Of a stretch of 48,157 nucleotides of DNA, positions 1-11,564 are shown piece after piece (position 1 is the stretch's first letter; each line of letters starts with the position of its first letter). The stretch is from Auxenochlorella pyrenoidosa. Lineage: Eukaryota > Chlorophyta > Trebouxiophyceae > Chlorellales > Chlorellaceae. Made by a program: the position numbers and the translations under genes. Location: positions 193,958-242,114 of the forward strand of contig KQ482051.1 in the NCBI GenBank assembly GCA_001430745.1, written 5' to 3'. A model generated the notes under the pieces. It saw only the letters and a program-made list of their open reading frames with translations, was not told the DNA's origin and did not search any database.

Positions 1-82
1 ACCACACACACCCAACCCAACCCACCCCCCCCCACCCCACACACACACCACCACCACCACCACCACCACCACCCACCCGCAG
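1..82. repeat. CA/CCA-rich simple repeat at the end of an intron
   Basis: Short tandem CA, CCCA and CCA units fill roughly the first 75 bases. They end in a pyrimidine-rich tract and an AG at 81-82. The kinase reading frame opens directly after it, so this is best read as the 3' end of an intron whose polypyrimidine tract is a microsatellite. Confidence 0.75.
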
Positions 83-2036
83 CTGCTGCTGGGCACCGAC
101 GGCAGGTTTGTGGAGCTGGGCGCCGGCGCCTTTGCCGTGGTGTACCGCGCCAAGCTCAACGGCTTCCCGGTGGCCGTCAAGGTGGGCCAGCACCGCCTGA
201 TGCGGCCGGCGGCTGCCAGGCTGCAGCAGGCCAACCGGCAGGCGGGGGTTGACTGCGAAATTTCAATTGCCAGCCTCCCTTCCAGCCACTGCTTGGTTCC
301 ACGGCGGCAGGCCTGCCCGCCCCGGCCGTGCCTGCACCCTTTGAGCTCCCCCCGTGCCATACCTCCCACGCTTCGGCCTGCGCACCAGGGTGCTGTCGGG
401 CGCGCCCCCTCCGCTGACGCCTGCCCCGGGAGCCGCCTTGCTCGTGCCTGCAGGTGTTTGAGCTCAAGGCGGGGATGGATAGCTCCGTGGTGTGGAAGGA
501 GGTGTCGCTGCTGCGCGGCTGCACCCACCCACGCATCGTGCCGCTGCTGGGGGTGGCCATCAAGGTGGGGGCGACAGGGCCGGCGCGGCACCGCAGGCCA
601 TCCGTTTTGGCACCCATCCGTCGACGGCGGGCAGGGCTGCCGGTTGCTGGAGCGCCAATACGAGCCCGGCGGCTCCCTGGGATCCCGTAATCCGGAGCCA
701 GCCACACATTCCACCATGAATCCAGAAGGGCGATTCGCCTCCTCCCCTGCCCCTGCCCCAGGGTCACCTGGTGCTGCTGGCAATGGAGCTGATGCAGGGC
801 GGCAGCCTCCGCAAGGCGCTGCAGCAGCCAGAGTGGCAGCGCCGACTGCGCTGGGCTGACAGGTGGGCGCCCGCTGGGGATGGGCGCAGCCCTGCCGTCG
901 ACGCAGCATCCAGGGCGGCACTTGCATACATGTGTCGCAGGCACGTGCGTGGAGGGCAGGAAGGCGCTGCCTGCTTCGCGCCGGGCGCCGCTCACGCTGG
1001 TGCGCCCCTCCTGTGCGGCAGGGGCTGGCGCGTCGCGTGCGACGTGGCAGAGGCGCTGCTCTTCCTGCACTCGCGAAGCGTCATCCACAGCGACCTGAAG
1101 GCCGCGTGAGTGGCCTGCCCAGGCATGCCTGGCTCCACTCTGTCCAGTGCTGAGCGCCCTTCATGGCGTTGCCAACGCTGCTAGCGCCGCCGCCATTGGA
1201 GGCGCTGCCTGCCGCAGCCCCCCACCCTGACGCATGGTTCTGAACAGGCATTGCCGCCGCCCCCCCGCTGCACAACCCCGGCTGGTGTGCAGGAATGTGC
1301 TTCTGTCGCACAACTGCCGCGCCTGCGTGTCAGACCTGGGGCTGGCGCAGGTGCTGGCAGGCCCCGCCACCGTGGTCGGGTGCAGCGCCATGTATGCAGG
1401 TGCGGCATGCATGCAAGTGCGGTCCTGCCGAGGGCAGCGGCATGGGTGGAGAGCTTGCCTGCCCCACAGCAGGTGCTGGGTGTCCCTGTGCGGCGGAGGG
1501 AGACTGACTTTGCAGAGTTTTCACCAGGCAGATGCACACCCGCAAGGTGCCACCCTCCTGCTGCAGCCCCCGAGCAGCTCCTGGGGCAGCGCTGCACCCT
1601 TGCTGCCGACGTGTACAGTTTTGGCATCCTGCTAATTGAGCTGCTGACTCAGACGCACTGGGATGTGCGGGGGCAGTGGCGGCTGCCTCGCGCACCCGAG
1701 GAGTGCCCCACGGTGCGCCCCCGCCGATTTGCCTGGGTGTGCCAGGCGACCCAGTGCGGAGCGTGCACGTGCACCCCAGCGAGGCCAGCACGCACCTGCC
1801 GTCTGTGTTTTGGCCTTGGCGTGCTCTGCACGGTGCTCCCTGCTGTGCAATTTACCACACCCTGCCCTTTCCCTGTTGCAATGCAGGGCGTGGTGACGCT
1901 CATTCAAGACTGCATCCTATCCGACCCGTCCCAGAGGCCCAGCGCAGCTGAGGCGCTTGCCCGCTTGTATGCCGCGGCGCCGGCAGAGCCGCAGGCGACG
2001 CCAGCAGGAGCACATTCCGTGCGACAGGGCTGCTGA
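83..2036 (+). CDS. Protein kinase, TKL-like, 5'-truncated by the window edge
   Basis: Seven exons join in frame: 83-181, 454-564, 762-862, 1022-1105, 1293-1399, 1567-1712 and 1887-2036. They encode almost a whole kinase domain. Visible are the glycine-rich loop GAGAFAVVY, the ATP-binding lysine in VAVK, the helix C region WKEVSLLRGC, the catalytic loop HSDLKAANVLL (split by the fourth intron of the window), the metal-binding SDLG, the APE motif, DVYSFGILLIELL and the C-lobe motif DPSQRPSA. The order and the activation-loop style match TKL/RLK-type Ser/Thr kinases. HRD is replaced by HSD and DFG by DLG, while the catalytic Asp and Asn are kept, so activity is possible. The C-terminal tail after the domain is short. 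Anything N-terminal to the glycine loop, such as a receptor or regulatory domain, lies outside the window. A TGTAA word lies at 2372. Confidence 0.85.
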
Positions 2037-2655
2037 AGCAAAGAACCCCATCTCAGAGCTCACCTTTGTCGATTCTCCGCTTTGCTATTTGTTCAAGCCT
2101 GACCCCATTTCACTTCTTTGAGGCTCTGCCCACAAGCATGACTCCGCTTGTGGTTCTCGCCATGCCTCCGCCTCTTCGTTATGTGTATTCTTTCTCAAAT
2201 AAACAGTGACATGTGCCCCTTGGATGCCTGATTTTCATACTGACCCCCTCATCCCCCTTGTGACCCACTGGCTTGCTCACACGGCTGGACATGGACAGCA
2301 ATCTGTGATGGCTGATGTGAACATGCACCTGTTGCTGCACCAGCCTGCACGACATTTAATCCTATAGTAGCTGTAAAACCGGTGCTGGACGAGTTTTGTG
2401 CTCTAATTGACAGCAGCTGCCTTGACAATGTTCACATGCATAAGTTCTGCAGCAGAACTGCCCGCAACAGCAGCGCACGTGGCGGCCGGCTGGCGCCAGC
2501 TGCCCAACAGGTCTGGTGGAACCTTCGGTGCACGGAGCCCTGCAATTCGGCGGCATGCGGTTTGCTTTGCCCATGCCTGGCAGTAGATGCTAGCACCGGC
2601 AGACAGTGCCTTTTGACCGACCAGGCGATTGGAGCTCGTGGCTTCCGCAGCGACC
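2037..2655. other. Intergenic: kinase 3' UTR and rotatin-like gene promoter
   Basis: This stretch lies between two same-strand genes. It is less GC-rich than the flanking exons. It contains an AATAAA-like word near 2198 and TGTAA at 2372, either of which could serve the kinase transcript. No RNA gene or convincing coding exon was seen. Confidence 0.5.
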
Positions 2656-5600
2656 ATGGCCGAGCTTTTCGAGAAGCTAGGTGCGTATGTGCTCCACAGC
2701 AAGGTGCCGCACCCTGACGGCAGTGGTTTGCGGGACTTCAGCCATCGGCTGCCGAGGATGGCCGTCTTGCCCACTTTGGCGCACATTTTGGAGCGTCGCA
2801 GGCTGATCGGCACCGTTTGCAGTAGCCCGGCGAGCTCAATTGATCGCATGGCGGCGGCCCCACTCCTGCCGCCACCGCCACCGCCGCCACTGCTGCTCAG
2901 TGTGCGCCTTGCCACCTCATTTGAACTCTTCCCTTTCCATCTATGCCATGCAGCTCATCCGCTGGCCGAGGTTCGCCGTCGTGCACTGCGTAGCCTGCTG
3001 TTCAAACAGGAGCATGGTCTGCTGGCGGCACCCGACACAGATGCTGCACTGCCGCATGTTGTGGCGGCCATGGACCTCTCCTGCACGGCCGCTGCAGCGG
3101 GGGACCCCGCTGACGCGCTGGCAGTAATGCAGCTGTTTGGCAGCCTGATGGGCAGCGAGAGGGATGGAAATGGCGCAGACCACGCGCTGCAATGCGTTGC
3201 CGACCAGGCGCTCATCAGACTGGCCGATGCAGCACCCACCTGCACAGCTGCTGCCACTGCGCTGCTCGGCAAGCTCCTGTGCGCACGTGGCGAGGCTGGT
3301 TATGCATGCTCAGCACTCGTGCCATGCCTCGCCAGTCGGCCTGGCCCTGGCAGCGACACAGCCGCATCAGCTTCCCCGGCAGCCAGCCGCCCAGCGCTGC
3401 AAGGTGGCAGGCTGCAACCCGCTGTCGCATCCACCTCAAACCTGGTGCACTCACCACCGGTGGCACTGTGGTCGTCACCGCAGTCTGCTGCTTTCTCAGC
3501 ATCGCCTGTTGCGAGGGCATCACCTGCCGATGCATGGACGGGCTCCGGCACCAGCGGCTGCGGCGGGCTGGAGAGCATGCCGCGCAGCGCTGCCGCAGAG
3601 GCGCTGTCAGAGGAGGACCAGCAGCAGCTGTTTGAGGTGGCTTTGGAGCTCGGGGCAGGGCCAGGCTCCGCCGTCGCAGATGAGGCCGCACTGCTGGCCA
3701 CGCTGGCCACGCTGCGGCACGGCGTGCTGGCAGACATGCCTGCTGCTGCTGTGGCAGGGGAGCCGGCGCTAGTGACAAGCCTGCTGCGCCTGCTGGAAGG
3801 TGGAGGCCAGCGGCCGCGGGTAGCAGCTGCTGCGCTAGGTACCCTGCAGGCTCTGGCTGCTAGACTTGGAGCTTCGCAAGCCACAGGGCATGCAGCAGCC
3901 CCTGCTTCGCCGGAAGCTGGTCGCCATCCAGATGACAGCAGGGATGCGAACAGCGCCGCCGTGCTGGCTCATGCAGCCCTGCTGCGCTGTGCCAAGCTTT
4001 GTGGCAATGCAAGCCTTCGACATGTGGCTCTGCCAGCAGCTGCCGCCCTTGTGCCTCTGCTCAGTGTTCTTGCTGGTGGTTTTGGCGCGGCAAGGAAGCT
4101 GTTGGCGCCCCTGCTGGACACTCTGGCTGATGCCCTCCACCTCACCCTGGTGAGCCTCCCGCAAACAACATCATGCTTTGTTGACGGTTATGCTGAGCCA
4201 GACGAGTACGATCTGCCTTGCTTTTCAAACAAGATGCAGCTCTCCCCGTTTGCAGGTTGCCGAGTGCACCTGTGCCGACGTGCCGCCACCCAGCGACTGG
4301 GCTGCCGGCTTCCACGCCCTGGTGCTTGGACCTGGGAGTTGCGGCATTCTCAGGCTGCTGGTAGAGGTGCTGGAGCGCGTGCCGGAAGCTATGACAGCTC
4401 AGGTGGGCTGAGATGCCAAACTGTCGATTGCGGGGCAGGGTATTGCTTCCGGCGGAATGAATCAATGCCCCTTCCCGTGATATCGCACCGGGCTGCTTCT
4501 GCCAAACTACCCGAAGTAAGCATGCGCTCCCATCAACCTGCAGGTGCTGCCGCCGACTCTGTGCGACATTTGGGCCGCGCTGGCCTGCTCTCCAGTGGCC
4601 GCTGCTGCAGCGCCCGACCTGCACGCTTTTGCACGGCGCCACCTTGCCGGCGTGCACCCTGCAGCTGCAGCACAGCTGGAGACAGTTGCAGACCTGCAGC
4701 GACAGCAGGCAGGTCTGCTAGCTGCGGTGCAGCAGCTTGCAGCTGCGCCCAGCGCAGCTCTGGCAGCTGCCTGCTGCCGTGAAGTGCACCAGCGCCTTCC
4801 CGCCCTGGCACTGCTCCCTGCCCCCACCCGCCAAGCGGTTTTAGCGCAGCTGATGGAAACGGCAAGCCGGCATGCTGCTGTATCACATGTAGCCAACCTG
4901 GCAGCCTCGCTGCTGCTGCACCGTGACCCAAGCGTGCGACAGGCTGCCCTGGAGGCAGCTGGGCGGCTTGACCAGTCTGCTGCTGCCCCTCTGCTGTGCT
5001 CTCAACCCGTGGCAGGCAGCCTTGTGCTCGCGTTGGGCGACGCACCGCCCAGGCAGCAGCTGGCAGCCTCCCTGCTGCAAGCTGTGGCACACGCAGCTGC
5101 CACGCAGTGTGGGCAGGCATTTCAGCCCTGGGAGGCCTGGCTGCACTGCCATGCTGGCCAGCCAGTCGGGGGACCGGCAGTCGCTGCCCTTATGCAAGCT
5201 GTGGCAGCGAGCAAGTGCAGCACCTGGCAGCATGTAATGCCCCTCCTGCTGACCCTCTTTCACAGCAACCCAGCAGCTGCGCACGCCGCTGCCACCGAGC
5301 TGCACAGCCTTCTTGTGCAGTATAGGCCGGCTGCAGCAGGTGCGATGCTCTTTTGCCCGCTGCCCTTTGATGGATTGCTGCAGCCAGCTGGCAGTCCGCT
5401 AGGCCGCGCAGGCAGCAGCTGCACCGGCTTGGGCACTACAGCAGCTACCATTGCAGCCAAGTTGTTCACTGCGGCTGACGTTCAGAGTCTGCTTTCAATT
5501 GCGGGCAATGCCGGCCTGCCAGCAGAGCTAGTCGCTGCAGCGCTGGGCCAATTAGCACAGGTTGCAGGAGATACTCGTTTTGGGGCCATTCTGAAAAGCG

Positions 5601-8600
5601 AGCAAGGTGAGTCGGAACAGTATGAAGCCTGTGCAAATTTGTTGCATAGGTTAACCACATTTGTCTGCCTGTCTGCCATCTATCCCCAGCTGAACCAGCT
5701 AATGCAAATGTTTGGTGCCCTGGCCCGTGCTGTAGTGCTGAGCATGCTTCTCGGGCACGCCACGGATGCCTCGCCGCTTCACCGTGTGCAGCAGCCCGCG
5801 CTCGAGTGCCTTAATGCACTGCTGGAGCAGCAACCAGCAGCTGCAAAATGGCTGCTAGCCGAGCCAGAGGGCAGGCTGATGCCCCTGCTGCCCCTGGTCT
5901 TTCACCCGCTGCCAGCATCGCGTGAGGCAGTTGGCAGGCTGCTGCATCACCTGCTGTTTGCAGCAGCATCGCGGCAGCTTAGCGACCTGATGGCAGGTAT
6001 ACAGCATAGCGAGGGTGCCGGCAGCAACAGCGACTTCAGCGCAAGGCATTTAGGGCAGGGAGTTCCCGAGCCCTTCTGTGCCATCTTCTGCTTTCCGGTG
6101 CCTGCTGCCGTGCTGCCAGTGTGGCCTGAGGCTCAGCTGAGTGTCGGCGGCAGCGGCAGCAGCAGCAGCAGCATCTTGGATGCTTTTAGAGGCAGCAAAC
6201 CCATCCAGCAGCTGTGGCAGGCACAGCAGCTGTGCGATGCTGCGGCCGACGGCAGCGCCGGCAGCACCAGCCTGCTAGAGGTGCTGGCGTCACATTCTGC
6301 AGCCTCTCTGCCTCGTTGGCAGCTGGACCTTGTGCGCAGCTCGCTGGCCACGCTAAGGAATTTGCAGCCAGCTGCAGCGGCAAGTGAGGCGCTGGCCGCT
6401 CTTGCCAGCTCACAGGATCATGCGCAGTGTCAAGCAGCGCTGCATCGCCTTGCCCTGGTGGCTTTGCCAGCAGCCATGCCAGAGGTAAGGCTGCTCAAGG
6501 GCGTGCATGGCAGGAGTATGCCAAGCCGCTGGCTGCTGCTATTGATTGCGCTAGGTTCCTTTCAAAATCTCCCCTCAGACTCCTCTGCAGCCCAGTGGTT
6601 GCAGGGCTTGGCAGCGCTGGCAGCTGCCCCGTGGCTGGACTCGCTACGCTTTTTCCTTTCATCAGCTCCGCTGTCAGCAGAGGACTGCTGCCTCTGGTTG
6701 GAGCTACTGCCGTTGCTGCCACGGCTGATGGAGGCTGTAGACGGCCAGGAGAGCTCCGGGAAGCCCATGGCTCCACAATTGCAGGCAGTGGCAGAGCAGT
6801 TTCTTGGCGGCAGTGCACTTGCTTGGGTGCAGCAGCAGGCTGGTCAGGCACAAACGTCTCATGTGGAGGCAGCACTGCTGCCTGAGGTGCTGCACACGGT
6901 CCGCCGCCTGGTGATGCTGGGCATGCGGCGGGGCAGCCGTGCGCAGCGGCAGCATCTGCTAGCAGTCATGCGCAGCTCTGACTGGCTTGAGCTGCTGCCA
7001 AAGCAGCTCATGTCAAGCAGCTATGCTAGCAGGGTGGCTGCGCTGCGGCTTGCGGCAGCATTGCTGGGGAGCTATGCCGGCTGCATGCCCGCTGGCCTGC
7101 TGGAAGGGCAGCTTTTTACTGCCACCGTGCGGCAGGCGCTGATGCCCCGTCACCTGTGGGGCACGCAGCACCACCATGGCAAGGCGGCAGTGCTCACAGC
7201 CCTGGAGCTGCTGCATCTTCTTACCCAGGCATTGCCGACGCAAGCCTGGGCAGCTGCATGGGCAGAGCTTGGCACGACGTATTGGCTGTCCCGAGCCGCA
7301 GCCGACAGCAGCCCGGCTGTGCGGACGGCCGCCATGCGCTTGCTGGCGGCTGCAATGGCAGCGCCTGCCACCTATGCCCTGCTGCAGGGGGCCTGGCCAG
7401 AGTGCGCAGCCACTCTTGTCGATGCAGCACTCGCTGCTGATGAGGAGCGCGTGGCAGCCCGTGCTCCTGCCCTGTCAGCCATAGCAGCACTGTTGTCGCA
7501 CGGCCCCTCGCACCACAAGTTGGGCTCTGCATGCAAAGCAGCCACAGCCCCAGCGCAAGAGTCAGCAGCAGTGCATACCGATGTGGAGGGCAGTGCAGCT
7601 GCCTTGCCAGCCGACCCGCAACATGGTGCGCAAGCGGGGGCCGCAAGCCAGGGGGCTAGTGCAGCAATCGAGCTTGAGTCTGAAGATGGGGCAGCGGACG
7701 GTAGCCTGCAGCTGACACTGCTGCCGGCCCCAGCATCTCCGCTTTCAGTAGAGGCCTTCTTGCAGCAGGACAAGCTTTGGGATGGGGTGCATGCTGTACT
7801 TCAGGTGAGGCCGAGGAAGTCCTTTGAGAAGGAAAATACTTTCTTGTCTCTCAGATGGAACTTGGCAGATGCTTTCAATTGCAGCACGGAACGATAGCTG
7901 CTCGTGCTGTATCATGCTGACCACATGGCCATCTTGCCTGCAGGAGGCGTCTGATCCGTGCGTGCTGAGTGCTGCAGCGCATGCAGCTCTGCAGCGGGCC
8001 CTGCTGGATGCAGATGGGACAGGCATTGCTGCAGACGCAGCCTTGCTGCAGCGCCTGCTACGGCTGCCAGAAGAGGTCCTGGCCGGGCCAGTGGAGCCAG
8101 GGCCTGCGAGTTCCGGCGCCTGCCAGGGTGCAGAAAATGTCATGCTGGCCTCAGTGCAGGCAGCACAAGCGGCTGCCTCCATTATTCTGTTGCGCTGCCA
8201 GCTGTGCAGCCCACCATGCGCCAGCTTGCTGCCCGCTGCAGCTGCAGCCTTCAGCTCCGTCGTGGCCGCCAGCAGCGCCAGCCTGCCAGAGCTGCCGGCA
8301 GCGGCTGCTGACGCGGTGCGCCGTGCCTCCTGGGCAGCACTGCCAGTGATGGCGGATGCTGTAGCGCTTGCCGTCCAGGCATCCGCTCCTCTCGCACCAG
8401 CAGAGACGCGTGCAGCCCGCAGCAGCCAGCCTCAGCCGCTTGCAGTGGCACTTGCAGCAGCGTTTGTAGGCGCGTCGAGCGGAGTTGACAGTGCTGCTCG
8501 CTGCAGCAAAGCACTTCATGCAGCTCTCTGTCGCATGCTGGCAGTCGTGCTGCAGCAGGAGAGCACGGCCCGAGCCCTGTTGCTGGCAACAGCTGAGCAT

Positions 8601-10391
8601 GAGCACACACTCCCAGTGCCGCCTGACAGCAGCACAAGTGCTGACCTGAGTCAGCCAGTCGGTGCTGTGCTCTGTGCGCATCTCATTGAGCTGTTTGTGG
8701 AGGCAGCGGCAGTGCCAGGGACAGATGCGGAAGCAGGCCCAGCAACAGAAACAGGCAGCCTGGACGTGGGGCTGCAACCCTTCCGGCTGTCCATGGTGCT
8801 GCAGGCCGCCTTGGGCGGCCTGTTAGCGCACAGCCCATCAGCCAAGCAGGTGGCCCTCGATGTGGGCCTCCATGCCTCCCTGCTGGAGACCTGCTGCAGT
8901 CTGGCAGGTTACAGCGCCCCGGAAGGCAGTGCCCGTGGCCCTACAGCAGTGTCTCAGCAGGTGCTGGGGCCCGCCGAGCCAGCGTCTGGCAGCAGGGCAA
9001 GCAAGCTGCAGCAGCTCAAGCAGCGGCGCAGCGGGGACAAGTGCCACCTGGCCTTTGGCTCACGCGCGCCCAGCAGCCGCGCCGACAGCACGCCGCAGCC
9101 CAGCAGGCCCAAGCAGCAGCTGTGCCCGGAAAGTGCTGCAGCGCAGGATGCCAGCGCAGGTCCCGCTGTGCCGCCAGCGAGCACCGCCCCTGTGCAAGGT
9201 TTTGCGCACCTGAGCAGCAACGAGCAGCAGTGCCTGCTGCAGCTGCTGGCCCTGCTGCAGCAGCTGGTGACGGGCAGCCCCGCTGCCTGTGATGCAGTGG
9301 GAGGCAAGGGCCTGCTCCGGCTGGCAGGTGCACTGCTGCAGCCCTGGGAGGCTGGGTCGCCGGCAGGGAGCGGTGCGGCCCGGGTGCTGCACAGCATGCT
9401 GCGCCTGCTGGGCTCTGTCCTGGCCAGCTCGCAGGCCACACGGCACGCCTGCGCCAATGATGGTGAGCAGGCATTCGGAGGAGGAGCAGTGCGGTGCAGT
9501 GGGGAGAGAGATACCATGCAAGGGTCACTGCAGCACAGGCAGACGGCAAGCAGGCCTTTTTGCACACAGCGCGCCAATTGCTTCCTCACGCGGAAGGGTG
9601 CGATTTCTCTTCTTTCCTCCCACCGAAATGAACTGCAAACCTGCCTGCCTCGTGCAGGCGAAACTGTGCTCTTGGAGCGGCTGGTGGCCCTGCTGATGTC
9701 GGCGCGCACCCCGTTGCCGGTGGCCAGCGCCATGGGCGATTGCCTGTGCAGCTTTGCTGGCACGCCCGATGGTGCACATGCTCTGGTCCGCTCTGCCAGC
9801 CTGCCGGCGCGAGCGCTGCGCCACTTGCAGGACGGCGTGGCAGCCAAGGACTGGCGCCGCCTGGGCCCTGCCCTGCAGCTGCTGGCTGGTGTGTGCTCCC
9901 AGCCAGAGGGGCAGCGCGCGGTGCTGCGGTGCAGCGCGCCTTCTGGCGACCTGCTGGGGGCCCTGCTGGCCCTGGCCGTGCCTGGCAGCAGCGCTCAAGT
10001 CCCTGCCTGCGCCGGCGCAGCAATGGCGGCTGCAGCAGAGGCTGCCATGCTGGTGATCCGCCAGCTGGCGCTGCACCCAAAGGCCAAGGCACACCTGGCA
10101 GGGGGCAGGCGCGGCGCGCTGCAGAGCCTGGTGGACTGCGTGCGAGCGGCCGCTGGCAGCTCCGGCCAGGGCGCAGCGCACCTGCAGCAGCGTGCAGCGG
10201 CGGCAGCACATGCTCTGTGGGCCTTGGTGCACGGCAGCGGGGGGGAGCGTGCCAAGGCGGCGCTGCGGCGCTGCCCAGGGTGGGAGGACAGCGTGCGGCA
10301 GGGGCTGGCCACTGCCGAGCTCGAGCCGCAGGCAGGCTGGGCTGTGGCTCTGGAGGAGGCGTGCTCAGCGCTGCGCCGCCTGCTTGAGTGA
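2656..10391 (+). CDS. RTTN: Rotatin-like centriole/basal-body protein (ARM-like, 2,215 aa)
   Basis: Exons 2656-2680, 2954-4149, 4256-4402, 4544-5996, 6120-6484, 6596-7804, 7944-9462 and 9658-10391 join in frame to 2,215 residues, close to human rotatin (about 2,226). The 25-nt first exon spliced to the second creates LAHPLAEVRRRALRSLLFK then EHGLL, which resembles the conserved rotatin N-terminal domain. The C-terminus has HALWALVHGSG with KAALRR, like the rotatin C-terminal helical repeats. The rest is Ala/Leu-rich helical repeat (ARM/HEAT-like) with low-complexity linkers. In animals rotatin (Drosophila Ana3) acts in centriole assembly and length control; a role here is inferred from homology only. 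Start: the ATG at 2656, because the upstream in-frame codon at 2629 is TTG. A strong GTGAGT donor at 5607 does not splice in frame to the AG at 5689. A phase-0 intron 5561-5689 is an alternative and would shorten the protein by 43 residues. Confidence 0.75.
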
Positions 10392-11564
10392 CGCCTGCTG
10401 GTACTTTCTGTCAACTTCGCTGCTCAGTCCTTGTGAAGAACTGCCTGGCAAGAACAGAGGGTGAAGAGGGCATGGACAAGGCGAACATTGCAGTGCTCGC
10501 TGCCAGCCTGGCCGTGCACGTGGGCCGAGTCTAGTGAATGCAGCCTGGATTAGATTGTGGCAAGCATCTGCTGCTCTTGTGAGGGGAACACGTCTGCTCT
10601 GCCCTGAAGCCTTTGCAAGTGCTTGCCGCCCCCCTTTCCATTGCCCTTCCCCCGCCTGCGCTGTGTTTCTCGCCGGGTGGCCCAGGCCTGTGGCGGTGTT
10701 GTTTCATTCCACATGAAATTCGTACGTGTGCGTTCTGGATGGCAAAATGCAGTACAGCTGAACGGGACCCTCGTCATCCTTAGGAGGGGAAAAGCCAAGG
10801 AGTGGACGAATAGCGCGGTGGCAAGGAGCTGGAAAAAACGAAGAGGGGCGGGACAGTGAACGCGGGCGGGGGCTTCGGAGTTGGGTGTGGCGGCGCATCC
10901 GGCGGTATCAGGCATAGGCATGGGAGCACAGCTAGCAGCAAGGGCCAGCTGGGGCATGCAATACGCTGGGGTGGGGTTCAGGAGTTGAGGCAGGCGGGGA
11001 GGCAGGCGGTACGCAGGGCGGGGTCACTGGAGCGTCCCTGCCGGCACCGCTGAGTGCCGGGGGACGTCCGAAGAATGAGGGGGGGGAGTCAGTATGGGGA
11101 GCTGCGCCACGGCTCCCCGGCCGCCCAGGCAAAGGAAGACGAGGATACAAGGTCAGGTGAGAGCAGGGGCGGCCAGCCTGCGAAGTCTCGGCAGGCGGCG
11201 GCCTCGGGACAGGTACCGCTGGAGCGGGCGCGGGACACGCTGCCAGGCGACGCGATGCGGGCCCTGCACAAGAGTGTGGTCTGAGCGCGGCAGGGGGGCC
11301 GCAGGCGCGCGCAGCAACAGGGGTGCGCAATCGAACGAATGAAAGGACAATGTCAGGACAAACCAAATGGGGTGGGGGGGCCCCGCTGAGCGGGAGCCTT
11401 GGGGCCAGGCGGTTGTGCAGGCAGGCAGCATCCGGGTGCTTGCCTGGCACTACCTGCCGCTGAACTGCAGGCAGCTTCCGAGCTTTGACGGGCGCCGGGC
11501 GGCCGGCCGCGGCGCGGAATGGCGGCTGGCATTGGCGGCGCGTGCAGCGCGCACGGTGCGCTGC
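10392..11564. other. Convergent intergenic region
   Basis: The region lies between the stop of the rotatin-like gene (+) and the stop of the CBM20 gene (-), so it should hold two 3' UTRs. It is GC-rich with G-runs around 11070 and 11370. Several open frames exist on both strands but none shows splice-supported or family-like protein. No tRNA or other RNA gene was seen. Confidence 0.5.

Noticed and set aside
177..1088. Long minus-strand open frames opposite the kinase and other GC-rich genes
   Set aside because: They are shadows caused by high GC: no domain, no splice support, and they cross introns of the real gene.
5607..5689. 83-nt GTGAGT...CAG intron inside the rotatin-like gene
   Set aside because: Splicing it shifts the frame, while the unspliced frame is open. 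A phase-0 intron 5561-5689 or no intron fits better.
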